DNA of 64,000 nucleotides from JADCCX01 sp051649305. Lineage in GTDB: Bacteria; Pseudomonadota; Alphaproteobacteria; Rhizobiales; Beijerinckiaceae. The notes under the pieces were generated by a model. It had not been told where the DNA came from and made no database searches. It saw nothing but the letters and a program-made list of their open reading frames with translations. The stretch covers positions 62,001 to 126,000 of the forward strand of contig JBOFGV010000044.1 in assembly GCA_051649305.1 (NCBI GenBank). The letters are read 5' to 3'. Every line of letters begins with the position of its first letter. Position 1 is the stretch's first letter. A program made the position numbers and the translations under genes. Below are positions 44,213-53,348 of the stretch, piece by piece.

Positions 44213-44256
44213 TTTGAAAAGATATAATTCTCAATATGATAGATAATTCTTTCAAA
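44213..44256. promoter_or_regulatory. Putative Lrp-type operator between the regulator and arginase genes
   Basis: TTTGAAA at 44213-44219 and TTTCAAA at 44250-44256 form an inverted pair around an AT-rich core that contains two further AATTCT-like repeats. AT-rich, imperfect symmetric sites of this size are typical for Lrp/AsnC octamers, and the site lies between the divergent regulator and catabolic genes. The role is inferred. Confidence 0.5.
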
Positions 44257-44331
44257 ATTGGCAAATATGACTGTTCAATCTGCCAGTGTCATACCCCACA
44301 AGTGAAGCAACATCCCTTGCAGGCGGTGACA

Positions 44332-45258
44332 ATGGCACAGTGCTCCATTCTGAATATTCCCTTGTATGAAGGCGCAGGCCGCTTTGGCTGCGACATGGGT
44401 CCGGGCGCCTTGCGGGCTGCGGGCCTTGCTGAAGCCCTTCTGGCACTGGGGCACACGGTTGATGATGCAGGGGTCGTGATGCCCAGTCCGCTTCCTTCAG
44501 CCCATCACAGCAATGATCGCCTTAGATCGCTTCCGGAAATTGCCTCATGGACAGATGCAATCTCAAAAAAGGTGCAGGCTATCCCGGATGGGCATTTGCC
44601 AATTGTGCTTGGTGGGGACCACGCCATGGCTGCAGGCGTGCTGGCCGGCCTTGGTCAGCGCGCACAAGCTTCAAACCGACCACTTTTTCTGCTGTGGTTG
44701 GATGCGCACACGGATTGTCACACGCTGGAAACAAGCCTGAGCGGCAACCTGCACGGTGTCCCCATCGCTTATGCCACCGGTGATCCTTCGTTCCGCGAAG
44801 TCTTTCCAGCGCTTCCAAATCCGCTGGACCCAGCGAACATCTGCATGATGGGGATTCGCAGCGTAGACCCTGCCGAGCGGGCTTTTCTTTCAAAGTGCCC
44901 CATCACCATTCACGACATGCGCGCCATCGACGAGCATGGTGTGGCACCTCTGCTGTCGGCGTTCCTCGACAAGGTCAAAGCTGCTGACGGACATCTGCAT
45001 GTCAGCCTAGATGTTGATTTTCTCGATCCATCCATTGCACCCGGTGTCGGTACAACGGTTCCTGGCGGAGCAACATTCCGCGAGGCGCATCTGGTCATGG
45101 AAATGCTGCATGACAGCGGTCTGGTGACCAGTCTTGATCTCGCGGAGCTCAATCCTTTTCTCGATGATCGCGGTCGTACCGCGCTGTTGCTGGTTGATCT
45201 CGTTGCCAGCCTCATGGGCCGTCGTGTGCTCGATCGGCCAACACGGAGCTTTGCATGA
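44332..45258 (+). CDS. Arginase
   Basis: A 308-residue ureohydrolase that converts arginine to ornithine and urea using two Mn ions. The metal ligands are visible: His97 in GGDHAMAAG, Asp124, His126 and Asp128 in DAHTDCHT, Asp227 and Asp229 in SLDVDFLDPSIAPGVGT. The last motif, with GTTVPGG after it, matches arginase rather than agmatinase. The open frame begins at 44236, but ATG 44332 starts where family proteins do. It overlaps the ornithine cyclodeaminase gene by 4 bp. Confidence 0.93.
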   Translation: MAQCSILNIPLYEGAGRFGCDMGPGALRAAGLAEALLALGHTVDDAGVVMPSPLPSAHHSNDRLRSLPEIASWTDAISKKVQAIPDGHLPIVLGGDHAMAAGVLAGLGQRAQASNRPLFLLWLDAHTDCHTLETSLSGNLHGVPIAYATGDPSFREVFPALPNPLDPANICMMGIRSVDPAERAFLSKCPITIHDMRAIDEHGVAPLLSAFLDKVKAADGHLHVSLDVDFLDPSIAPGVGTTVPGGATFREAHLVMEMLHDSGLVTSLDLAELNPFLDDRGRTALLLVDLVASLMGRRVLDRPTRSFA

Positions 45259-46334
45259 CATCTCTCGCTTCTGACATCAAGCATGTTGCCAGACCGCCGG
45301 GCGCTCTTGCGCTTGTGCCCTTTGTCAGCGTCGCCAACATGATGAAACTCGTCAACGCAACCGGTATTGAACGCTTTCTGGTCGAGCTGTCACAAGAGAT
45401 AGAGACAGACTTTCGCCGCTGGGAACAGTTTGACAAAACACCGCGCGTCGCCTCCCACAGCCTTGAGGGCGTGATTGAGTTGATGCCTACCAGCGATGGC
45501 ACCGTCTACGGCTTCAAGTATGTGAATGGCCATCCTTTGAACGCCCGCGATGGACGCCAGACCGTGACAGCCTTTGGTGTGCTTGCTGATGTCGGCAATG
45601 GTTATCCGGTTCTGCTTTCAGAGATGACAATGCTGACAGCCCTGCGCACAGCCGCGACTTCCGCCGTTGCTGCCAAGCATCTTGCTCCTGCAAAAGCGCG
45701 CACCATGGCGATCATCGGCAACGGTGCACAGGCAGAGTTTCAGGCACTTGCCATCCGTGCACTGACCGGCGTCAACACATTGCGCCTGTTTGATATCGAT
45801 GCTGCTGCAAGCAAAAAATGCGAAGCCAACCTCTCTGCATTTGGCTTCGACATCACAGTCACAACCACTGCAGAGGTGGCAGTGGAAAGTGCTGATATCA
45901 TTACCACTGTCACCGCTGACAAACAGCAGGCGACAATCCTGACCGACAACATGGTTGGCCACGGACAACACATCAACGCTGTGGGTGGCGATTGTCCGGG
46001 CAAAACCGAGTTGCACCGGGATATCCTTCTGCGCTCAGACATCTTTGTGGAATATCCGCCCCAGACACGGATAGAGGGTGAGATACAGCAATTGTCCGCT
46101 GATTACCCCGTCACCGAGTTGTGGCGTGTGATTGCAGGTGAAGCCAAGGGACGACACGATGATGCGCAAATCACGTTGTTTGATTCCGTCGGATTTGCCA
46201 CAGAGGATTTTTCCGCGCTGCGATATGTCCGCAGCAAACTCACCGGAACAGACTTCTACACTGAACTCGACATGCTGGCTGATCCCGATGATCCACGTGA
46301 TCTTTTCGGCATGCTGGTGAGGGCGGGGAGTTAA
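45255..46334 (+). CDS. Ornithine cyclodeaminase
   Basis: A 359-residue enzyme that deaminates ornithine to proline in one NAD-dependent step. It contains the OCD opening FVSVANMMKLVNATGIERFL, GFKYVNGHPLNARDGRQTV, the mid-protein SEMTMLTALRTAATSAVAAK and the Rossmann motif IGNGAQAEFQALA near residue 155. The catalytic Asp region reads INAVGGDCPGKTEL, as in bacterial OCD. Overlap with arginase by 4 bp makes a complete arginine-to-proline route in two genes. Confidence 0.93.
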   Translation: MTSLASDIKHVARPPGALALVPFVSVANMMKLVNATGIERFLVELSQEIETDFRRWEQFDKTPRVASHSLEGVIELMPTSDGTVYGFKYVNGHPLNARDGRQTVTAFGVLADVGNGYPVLLSEMTMLTALRTAATSAVAAKHLAPAKARTMAIIGNGAQAEFQALAIRALTGVNTLRLFDIDAAASKKCEANLSAFGFDITVTTTAEVAVESADIITTVTADKQQATILTDNMVGHGQHINAVGGDCPGKTELHRDILLRSDIFVEYPPQTRIEGEIQQLSADYPVTELWRVIAGEAKGRHDDAQITLFDSVGFATEDFSALRYVRSKLTGTDFYTELDMLADPDDPRDLFGMLVRAGS

Positions 46335-47239
46335 TCGGAAGCTGTGCGGAAAGCAGCGGCTTCCGCCATCAACCACGCCATGAAGGTTGCTTTCTGCGGG
46401 CTTCGGTCCTGCTCCCTGGCGGTCAGCGCATAGTAGCCAGATGCACTGCGAAAGCACATGCCATCAGGGTTGATCAAGGCACCGGACTGCAATTCCTGGG
46501 ACACGAAACAGCGTGGCACAAGGGCGAGGCCAAGCCCGGCAACAGCCGCGCCGATGATGACCGAGAGATAGCCGTAGCGGACAGTGCGCGCTGGAACGGT
46601 TCCGCGCAGATCATGGGCTTCCGTAAACTCGGCCCAGTAGGCCGGAACCTGAAAGTGTTGCAGCAGGGTCATCGCCTGCACATCCTCTTTGGTGATCCGG
46701 CCTTTGTTGCTCTCAACCAGCTTGGGAGCGGCCACAAGGACAATATCCCGGCCGAAGAGATAGTCCGCCCTGCGCCCTGCCCAGTCGCCATGGCCATAGG
46801 CAATTCTGATGTCGGGCTCTTCGCTCTCATTCTCGCTCAGATAGTTGGTGAACTGAATGTCGATGTCGGGATGAGACCCGGCAAAAGACGGAAAACGCTG
46901 CATCAGCCAGCGCTCACCCACAATCGCCAGCATATGCAGACGGATGGGCTCCACAAGATTGCGCCGCTCCATCAACCGCCTGTTGCCACGCACCAGCTGT
47001 TCAAGAGCCGCCTCGGCATAAGGCCGGTAAAGCTCTCCGGCCTCAGTCAGCAATAATCCCTGAGGTGTCCTCTCAAAAAGAGCGGCACCTATGCACTCTT
47101 CAAGCAGCTGCACCTGCTTTGAAACAGCACTTTGCGTCAGATTCACAACCGATGCAGCCCGTGTCGTGGAACCGGACTGCGCCACGGCAGCAAACACACG
47201 CAGTGATGCTGTTGAGGGTAATTTTGCTTCCGCGCCCAT
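46331..47239 (-). CDS. LysR-family transcriptional regulator
   Basis: A 302-residue LTTR with an N-terminal HTH (LRVFAAVAQSGSTTRAASVV, then LTQSAVSKQVQLLEE) and a type-2 periplasmic-binding-like effector domain. It overlaps the 3' end of the convergent ornithine cyclodeaminase gene by 4 bp and is divergent from the argH-type gene, so it is a likely activator of the lyase-transporter operon. ATG 47239 is preferred over the GTG at 47254. Confidence 0.92.
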   Translation of the reverse strand: MGAEAKLPSTASLRVFAAVAQSGSTTRAASVVNLTQSAVSKQVQLLEECIGAALFERTPQGLLLTEAGELYRPYAEAALEQLVRGNRRLMERRNLVEPIRLHMLAIVGERWLMQRFPSFAGSHPDIDIQFTNYLSENESEEPDIRIAYGHGDWAGRRADYLFGRDIVLVAAPKLVESNKGRITKEDVQAMTLLQHFQVPAYWAEFTEAHDLRGTVPARTVRYGYLSVIIGAAVAGLGLALVPRCFVSQELQSGALINPDGMCFRSASGYYALTAREQDRSPQKATFMAWLMAEAAAFRTASD

Positions 47240-47328
47240 GTCTATTCCAATCACGACTACCTACAGGAAATCGTTTCGTTTGCAGCGCCTCCCGTCAAGC
47301 GTAAAACGAATATCGGAGGATGAATTGC

Positions 47329-48741
47329 ATGAACAAGACTGCACTTCTTTGGGGAGGACGGTTTCGCAAAGCCCCGGACCCTGCCATGATGCGCCTCTCC
47401 AGCGCAGCAGTGGCGCATGCTCGCCTGATCCCTCACGACATCAAAGGTGGCATTGCCCATGCTGATGCGCTTGAGGCCGCAGGCCTGTTGACAAAATCCG
47501 AGTGCAAGCACATCGCATCAGCGTTGTCGGCCATCAGTGCTGCCTGTGCTGTAGGCACTCTTTCGCCCTCGCCTGCCGATGAAGATATCCATACCTTTGT
47601 TGAGCGTGCCCTGATTGAGCGCATCGGTGATACCGGCGCGAAGCTGCGTGCCGGGCGCTCGCGCAATGATCAGGCCGCCAATAATCTGAAGCTCTACCTC
47701 CTTGATGAAAGCCGTCTGATCGTAGCTGAGATGCTCATCCTGATGCAGGCCCTTGCTGATCAGGCCGAGGCGCATGCCGCAAGCATCTGCCCCGGTTTCA
47801 CGCATCTGCAAAGCGCCCAGCCCGTCACCTTTGGTCACTGGCTGATGGCCCATGGCCAACCCCTTTTGCGCAATGCTACACGCTTTCAGGACTTTGCCCG
47901 CCGCGCCTCCTTTTCCCCTCTGGGTGCGGCCGCTCTTGCCGGTTCTGCGATTGCACTTGATCCGGAGAAGGTAGCCAGGACCCTTGGCTACAATGCTTCA
48001 TTTGACAATTCAGTGGATGCGGTCAGCGCCCGCGACCACGTTGCGGAATTTCTGTTTGTTGCAGCGATGACAGCCATCGACCTGTCGCGTCTCGCAGAAG
48101 AGATTACGCTCTGGTGCTCGCGCCAGTTTGGCTGGATCACGCTTGATGATGGCTTTGCCACTGGCTCTTCCATTATGCCACAAAAGAAAAACCCGGATAT
48201 TGCCGAGATCACCCGTGGACGCTCTGCACGGCTTATCGGCGATCTTGTAACAATGCTGGTTGCACTGAAAGGCTTGCCATTGGCCTACAACCGCGATCTG
48301 GCGGAGGACAAACGTGCCGCATTCGATGCTGTAGATGTGCTGCACGAGGTGCTGCCCGCATTTGCCGGATTGATTGCCAGCATGAGCGCGAGCAAAGCCA
48401 TGATGCGCTCACAAGCCGGTGATGGATTTTCGCTTGCAACGGAAGTGGCTGACTACCTTGCGCTCAAAGGGGTTCCCTTTACTGAAGCCCATGAGATCAC
48501 CGGCAATCTTGTCCTCTATTGCGAAGACAATGGGCTGAAGTTGCAATCGCTTGTCGCAGGGCATCTGAAGGCGATTGACCCGCGCCTTGAAGCTGATCTC
48601 ATCCCGCGCCTGACGCTTGATGCGGCCGTCAGTGCTCGCAAGGGCAAGGGCGCAACAGCACCGGACCGGGTGCGTGAGCAGATTGACACCTTCCGGAAGA
48701 ACACAGCTGCGTTGGAGAAATGGGCGGAGGCTGTAAAATGA
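47329..48741 (+). CDS. Argininosuccinate lyase family protein in a transporter operon
   Basis: A 470-residue member of the aspartase/fumarase superfamily, argininosuccinate lyase branch. The catalytic loop signature GSSIMPQKKNPD places the key Ser at about residues 280-281; LWGGRFRKAPDP, AGRSRNDQ and TGFTHLQ-like PGFTHLQSAQP are further ArgH motifs. Canonical ArgH cleaves argininosuccinate to arginine and fumarate. Here it is co-transcribed with an amino-acid importer, which suggests a catabolic role; a related enzyme, EDDS lyase, cleaves N-substituted aspartates, so another substrate is possible. GGAGG lies 9 bases before ATG 47329. Confidence 0.9.
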   Translation: MNKTALLWGGRFRKAPDPAMMRLSSAAVAHARLIPHDIKGGIAHADALEAAGLLTKSECKHIASALSAISAACAVGTLSPSPADEDIHTFVERALIERIGDTGAKLRAGRSRNDQAANNLKLYLLDESRLIVAEMLILMQALADQAEAHAASICPGFTHLQSAQPVTFGHWLMAHGQPLLRNATRFQDFARRASFSPLGAAALAGSAIALDPEKVARTLGYNASFDNSVDAVSARDHVAEFLFVAAMTAIDLSRLAEEITLWCSRQFGWITLDDGFATGSSIMPQKKNPDIAEITRGRSARLIGDLVTMLVALKGLPLAYNRDLAEDKRAAFDAVDVLHEVLPAFAGLIASMSASKAMMRSQAGDGFSLATEVADYLALKGVPFTEAHEITGNLVLYCEDNGLKLQSLVAGHLKAIDPRLEADLIPRLTLDAAVSARKGKGATAPDRVREQIDTFRKNTAALEKWAEAVK

Positions 48742-49652
48742 GCACTTCCACACCGCCCGCTACACAACCTGCCTTGCGCGAAATGACCGACATCGCTGGC
48801 CTGCGCATCGTGCCTCGCCGCTTTTATGGTCGTTGGGTAGCCGCAGTCCTCATCCTCGCTGTGTTCATCTGGATCGTAAAGGCCTTTGCCGAAGGGCAGA
48901 TTGCCTGGAACGTGGTGGGGCAGTTCTTTACAGCGCCGGCCATTCTCAACGGTTTGATCAACACCATCATCATGACAGCCTGCGCCATGGCACTGGGGCT
49001 GACACTTGGTGTGCTTTTTGCTGTCATGTACATGTCGCCCAATCCGGTGCTGCGCAGCAGTGCCTTGTTTTATATCTGGTTCTTTCGCGGCACGCCTCTT
49101 CTGCTCCAGTTGCTATTGTGGTTCAACCTTGCGCTGGTCTTCCCCAAGCTCGGCATACCCGGCCTGTTTGAGATGCGCACAGTAGACTTCATGACGCCCT
49201 TTGTGGCGACCTTGCTTGGCCTTGGCATGAACCAGGGAGCCTATACCGCAGAGGTAATCCGTTCCGGTATACTGTCTGTCGATGCGGGCCAGACCGAGGC
49301 CGCAAAATCCATTGGCATGACACGGCTTACCGTTTTGCGCCGGATTGTATTGCCGCAGGCCATGCGCGTGATCATCCCGCCTGTGGGCAATGAGTTCATC
49401 AGCATGGTGAAGCTCACGTCCATTGCCAGCGTCATCCAGTATTCTGAAATCCTGCGCAACGCCCAGACAATCTACTATGCCAATGCCCGTGTGATTGAAC
49501 TGCTGATTGTTGCCGCTGCCTGGTACCTCATGGTGGTGACCCTTTTGCAGATCGGGCAGTTCTTTCTGGAGCGGCACTTTTCAAAGGGGCGCGGTGAGCG
49601 AAGGCCCAAAGCTGACCTGAGAAGTAAGGCTGATCTGGGAGGTGCAGCATGA
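48738..49652 (+). CDS. Polar amino acid ABC transporter permease
   Basis: A 304-residue inner-membrane permease of the HisM/GlnP family. After an N-terminal cytoplasmic stretch it has about five membrane segments. The family block FRGTPLLLQLLLWFNLAL near residue 115 and the EAA loop GQTEAAKSIGMTRLTVLRRIVLPQA near residue 190 are clear. Only one permease gene is present, so the transporter probably forms a homodimer. The ATG overlaps the lyase stop by 4 bp with GGAGG upstream. Confidence 0.93.
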   Translation: MSTSTPPATQPALREMTDIAGLRIVPRRFYGRWVAAVLILAVFIWIVKAFAEGQIAWNVVGQFFTAPAILNGLINTIIMTACAMALGLTLGVLFAVMYMSPNPVLRSSALFYIWFFRGTPLLLQLLLWFNLALVFPKLGIPGLFEMRTVDFMTPFVATLLGLGMNQGAYTAEVIRSGILSVDAGQTEAAKSIGMTRLTVLRRIVLPQAMRVIIPPVGNEFISMVKLTSIASVIQYSEILRNAQTIYYANARVIELLIVAAAWYLMVVTLLQIGQFFLERHFSKGRGERRPKADLRSKADLGGAA

Positions 49653-50422
49653 GCGCCGATTCCGCCATGGTTGTGGCCCATGATGTCACCAAGGTTTTTG
49701 GTTCCTTCCGGGCCCTCAACAACGTCTCGATGACCATTCCGCGCGGCTCCGTGCAATGCATCATCGGGCCATCCGGGTCCGGAAAGAGCACCTTCTTGCG
49801 CTGCATCAACCAGCTCGAAAAGATCGATCGCGGTGCCATGTGGGTTGATGGCGAACTGATTGGCTATCGCCGCCAGGGTGACGAATTGCATGAGCTGACA
49901 GATGCCGAGATCGCCAGACAGAGACTGTCGACGGCGATGGTCTTCCAGCGCTTCAACCTGTTCAACCACATGACAGCGCTGGAGAACATCATTGAAGGTC
50001 CGATCACAGTTTTGAAACAGTCCCGTGTAGAAGCCATCGGTACAGCCACGGCCCTGTTGGCCCGCGTCGGACTATCAGAGAAACGCGATGCCTACCCCAT
50101 CGAGCTTTCCGGTGGCCAGCAGCAGCGTGTCGCCATTGCCCGCGCCATGGCGATGCAGCCCAAGGTCATGCTCTTTGACGAGCCGACATCAGCGCTAGAT
50201 CCAGAACTTGTAGGAGAGGTTCTTGCCGTCATGCGTGATCTTGCAACCAGTGGCATGACCATGATCGTCGTGACCCATGAATTGGGTTTCGCCCGTGAGG
50301 TCGCCAACGACATCGTCTTCATGGACAAGGGTGAAATCGTTGAGCGCGGCCCACCCTCTGTTGTGCTGGGACAGCCCATCCATGCCCGCACCCGTGATTT
50401 TATCGCCGCCGTATTGCCATGA
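49649..50422 (+). CDS. Polar amino acid ABC transporter ATPase
   Basis: A 257-residue ATPase of the HisP/GlnQ type. Walker A GPSGSGKS lies near residue 40, the Q-loop reads FQRFNLFNHMTALENI, the signature is LSGGQQQR and Walker B is VMLFDEPTSALDPELVGE, followed by the H-loop in VVTHELGFAREVAND. It overlaps the permease gene by 4 bp. Confidence 0.94.
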   Translation: MSADSAMVVAHDVTKVFGSFRALNNVSMTIPRGSVQCIIGPSGSGKSTFLRCINQLEKIDRGAMWVDGELIGYRRQGDELHELTDAEIARQRLSTAMVFQRFNLFNHMTALENIIEGPITVLKQSRVEAIGTATALLARVGLSEKRDAYPIELSGGQQQRVAIARAMAMQPKVMLFDEPTSALDPELVGEVLAVMRDLATSGMTMIVVTHELGFAREVANDIVFMDKGEIVERGPPSVVLGQPIHARTRDFIAAVLP

Positions 50423-50457
50423 ATAACCTGCCCTGATCCACACCAAGGAGAAAACCC

Positions 50458-51285
50458 ATGATCCGCATGTTGCTAGCTTCCGTTGCCCTTGTTTCCCTGT
50501 CATCTCTCGCACAGGCTCAGGCTGTGCCCGAGCGCATCAAGACCGCTGGAAAAATCGTGATTGCCACACAGCCAAACTATGCACCGATCACCTACAAGGA
50601 CCCATCAACAAACAAATTGACAGGCTTTGATATTGATCTGGGAGAAGCCATCGGTGCCGAGCTTGGGCTCAAGGTGGAGTGGCAGGAAACGGCTTTCGCG
50701 CAGATGTTGCCATCCCTCCAGACTGGCCGTGTTGATATGGTGATGGCCTTCATGTCAGATACGCCGACGCGCCGGGAGACCGCAGACTTCGTGAACTACG
50801 TTCGCTCCGGCGCGCAGTATTACACGCAGGCCACCCGCCTTGATATCCGCGTCTGGACGGACCTCTGCGGTAAGAAAATTGGCGCAAGCCGCTCGACAAC
50901 ATGGCCAGCTGACATCGCGGCCTGGTCAAAAGAAAACTGCGAGGCCGGAGGACTCAAGCCTGTCGAGGTGATTGGAACAGAAGGCTCGGTTGATGCCCGC
51001 GCCCAACTCAAGACAGGACGTCTTGACGCGGGTGTTCAAGGCAGCGAAACACTACCCTACTTTCAGAACCTCGAACCCAACACCTATGTCGTTGTGGGCA
51101 AGGCTTTTACTGACAAACTTGTCGGCATCCCTTTTGTCAAAACACCGGAGGGCAATCAGCTGCGCGATGCGGTGAAGGGTGCGATTGAGCGGTTGCAAGC
51201 CAAGGGCACTTATGCGGCACTGATCACGAAGTATGGTATGCGCAACAACACGCTTGAAAAGATCACCATCAATCAGGGGACATAA
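50458..51285 (+). CDS. Family-3 solute-binding protein of amino acid ABC transporter
   Basis: Periplasmic binding protein of 275 residues with a Sec signal (RMLLASVALVSLSSLAQAQ, cleavage after AQA). The family-3 body contains VIATQPNYAPITYKDPST, GFDIDLGEAIGAELGL and AFMSDTPTRRETADFVNYV. Family ligands are amino acids and opines. Last gene of the lyase-transporter operon; no strong terminator is visible in the 219 bases that follow before the convergent glycosidase gene. Confidence 0.93.
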   Translation: MIRMLLASVALVSLSSLAQAQAVPERIKTAGKIVIATQPNYAPITYKDPSTNKLTGFDIDLGEAIGAELGLKVEWQETAFAQMLPSLQTGRVDMVMAFMSDTPTRRETADFVNYVRSGAQYYTQATRLDIRVWTDLCGKKIGASRSTTWPADIAAWSKENCEAGGLKPVEVIGTEGSVDARAQLKTGRLDAGVQGSETLPYFQNLEPNTYVVVGKAFTDKLVGIPFVKTPEGNQLRDAVKGAIERLQAKGTYAALITKYGMRNNTLEKITINQGT

Positions 51286-51504
51286 CCCCTGCCTTTTCTC
51301 TGGGAAGCTTCGCTACCTTTGTTTTCGCAAAGCTGAGATCGACGACTCTATTGAGCATTGCGGTCACACCTGCGAGTCATTTCCCTTACAGTGGGAGTTT
51401 TCACGATCGCATACATCGCGGCCGGGCCAACGACACAGTTCAGCTGGTTTCTGGTGGTGCCAAAGCCGTAGTCCACAGGTCTTCGCGGAAGCGAGTTGTT
51501 GGGG

Positions 51505-53340
51505 TTATGCTGTGATAACGGTCGATTGCGCCGTTGCGCCGCCTAGTGTGAGTGTTCGGATACGGTATTGGCCTTTGCCTGGACGCGCTGCATGAAGATG
51601 GATCGCAGAGAGCAGCGGTTCTTTGTTAAGCTTCACGAAAGGCCCTTCCGGCGTTGCTGCATGCAACACGTCGTAGCGCAACAGACGGCTTGACTCCGGA
51701 TGGTCCCAGGTCAGGAGCACATCGTCGGTATGGTTGATGCCAACATGTTTGCTGGCCTTGAGTCCCACGACGGTCGGAGGAACCGTTGTATCCACCTTCT
51801 CGACAACGACCATTGCAACAGCGGGCAGCGGCACAGTCATCGCATCCAGCGTCAACCGACCGCCGGTCGACTTCGTAACGGCGACCGCACCATCGAGGCG
51901 GACGTCCTCGACACGGCGCATGGCGGCGAGCTCCGCCGCATTGGGACTGTCGGGTGCGTCATGCTTCTCCCATTCCCAGAAAGCCGTCCCGTGGTCATCA
52001 TCGAGGCGGAAGACACCCACGTGGTAAGCCCCATCCGCCAACCCTTCGAATACCAACTCAACCCGACTTTCGCCGGAACACCAGATCCGGTCAACGCTGT
52101 TGTAAAGAAGGGCGACGGCGCGTGTGTCGCCATCCTTCGTCGCCATCAATCCAAGGCCGGCCTTGTCTGGATCAAGCGGTGGTGATGCTGTCACTGCTGC
52201 CCGCTCCTTCCCGAGGATAGAGAGGAACTCCATCACCGTCAGACCCGGTTTCTTCACCAGATCGAAGGGTTGGTCTGCAGTGCGGATCTTTGCAAATGCT
52301 TCAGGATTATAGCGGTGCTCAGCTTGAGCTGCCTTGATTTCCCGCCCGCCGAAATAAGCGAGATGCGTCCGGTGACCCCAGCGGCCAATGAAACCGTTAT
52401 CGTTTGACAGAATATCGTAGTCCACGCCTTCTGCATCTGCCATCAACCTTTGATGCTGGTCGATGATCTTGACGATGAGGCCTGCAAAGTACGGCAGGGC
52501 GTGCCATGTGTGCGGGATGATCCAGCCGACCTGCGGATCGCACTCGTTGTTGATGAAAGGTAGATTGGCCAGCCGCGGATGATGGGCGCGAAGCCAGCGC
52601 ACCGCGTCCATCTCGCGCTCGATGATGCCAAGCGAATGCGGCTGCAGATCTTCCGCATGCTTTTTGGCACCCTTCTCATGAACTGAAACAAAATCGAGCC
52701 GGACACCGGTCTCACCGGTCAGACAGTTCACGCCGCTGTCGCAATGCGCCACGAAGGCTTTGAACATGGCGGAGAGTGGCCGCGCCGTCCCCGGTCCACC
52801 AATCCTGAGAAGCGGATCGACTGCCTTGAGGCCTTCCACGCAGGCATCGTAGTAGTTGAGATAACCCCGCTCGCCCCAGGCCCACCAGGAAAGGTCGGGC
52901 TCGTTCCAGCTCTCGAAGTACCAACTCCGCGTCTCGTCCACGCCAAAGCGGACCTGGTAGCGCGCGGCCATCTCAGACGTGAAGTCGCGCCAGCGGCGAA
53001 TCTGATCCATGTCGTCGAAATTATCGAAGGCGTCGGACGGATTGCCCATGATCTCGAAGAACGGCTTAAAGCGTTTCGACACCAGCACATCGAGCGCCTG
53101 ATCAAGGACATCCCAATCATAACGCCAGCCCGCAGCGGTTTTCTGGCAGCGCACGAGATTGAGAAGGTAGTGGATGCGCTGATACTCAACACCTTTATTA
53201 GGCAAGGCGGAGAGATAATCGAGCGTCTGCTGCATCTCAGGTAAAAGCAGGAGTTCCGCAGGCGTGAAGCCGGTCGAACGCCAGAACTTCTTTTGCTGGC
53301 CAATGTCCCTGGTGAGATCGAAGGTGATCTTGGTCGTCAT
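51505..53340 (-). CDS. Glycoside hydrolase family 39 protein
   Basis: A 611-residue GH39-type glycosidase (beta-xylosidase or alpha-L-iduronidase group). The TIM barrel contains the acid/base Glu147 in ESWNEPDLSW and the nucleophile Glu266 in NNECDPQVGW; a C-terminal beta domain of about 150 residues follows, ending in a fibronectin-like stretch. There is no signal peptide, so it acts in the cytoplasm on imported glycosides. ATG 53340 is chosen; a GTG at 53352 overlapping the previous stop is also possible. It is encoded directly after the IolB-like gene, at the distal end of the transporter operon. Confidence 0.88.
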   Translation of the reverse strand: MTTKITFDLTRDIGQQKKFWRSTGFTPAELLLLPEMQQTLDYLSALPNKGVEYQRIHYLLNLVRCQKTAAGWRYDWDVLDQALDVLVSKRFKPFFEIMGNPSDAFDNFDDMDQIRRWRDFTSEMAARYQVRFGVDETRSWYFESWNEPDLSWWAWGERGYLNYYDACVEGLKAVDPLLRIGGPGTARPLSAMFKAFVAHCDSGVNCLTGETGVRLDFVSVHEKGAKKHAEDLQPHSLGIIEREMDAVRWLRAHHPRLANLPFINNECDPQVGWIIPHTWHALPYFAGLIVKIIDQHQRLMADAEGVDYDILSNDNGFIGRWGHRTHLAYFGGREIKAAQAEHRYNPEAFAKIRTADQPFDLVKKPGLTVMEFLSILGKERAAVTASPPLDPDKAGLGLMATKDGDTRAVALLYNSVDRIWCSGESRVELVFEGLADGAYHVGVFRLDDDHGTAFWEWEKHDAPDSPNAAELAAMRRVEDVRLDGAVAVTKSTGGRLTLDAMTVPLPAVAMVVVEKVDTTVPPTVVGLKASKHVGINHTDDVLLTWDHPESSRLLRYDVLHAATPEGPFVKLNKEPLLSAIHLHAARPGKGQYRIRTLTLGGATAQSTVITA

Positions 53341-53348
53341 GGGTTTTC

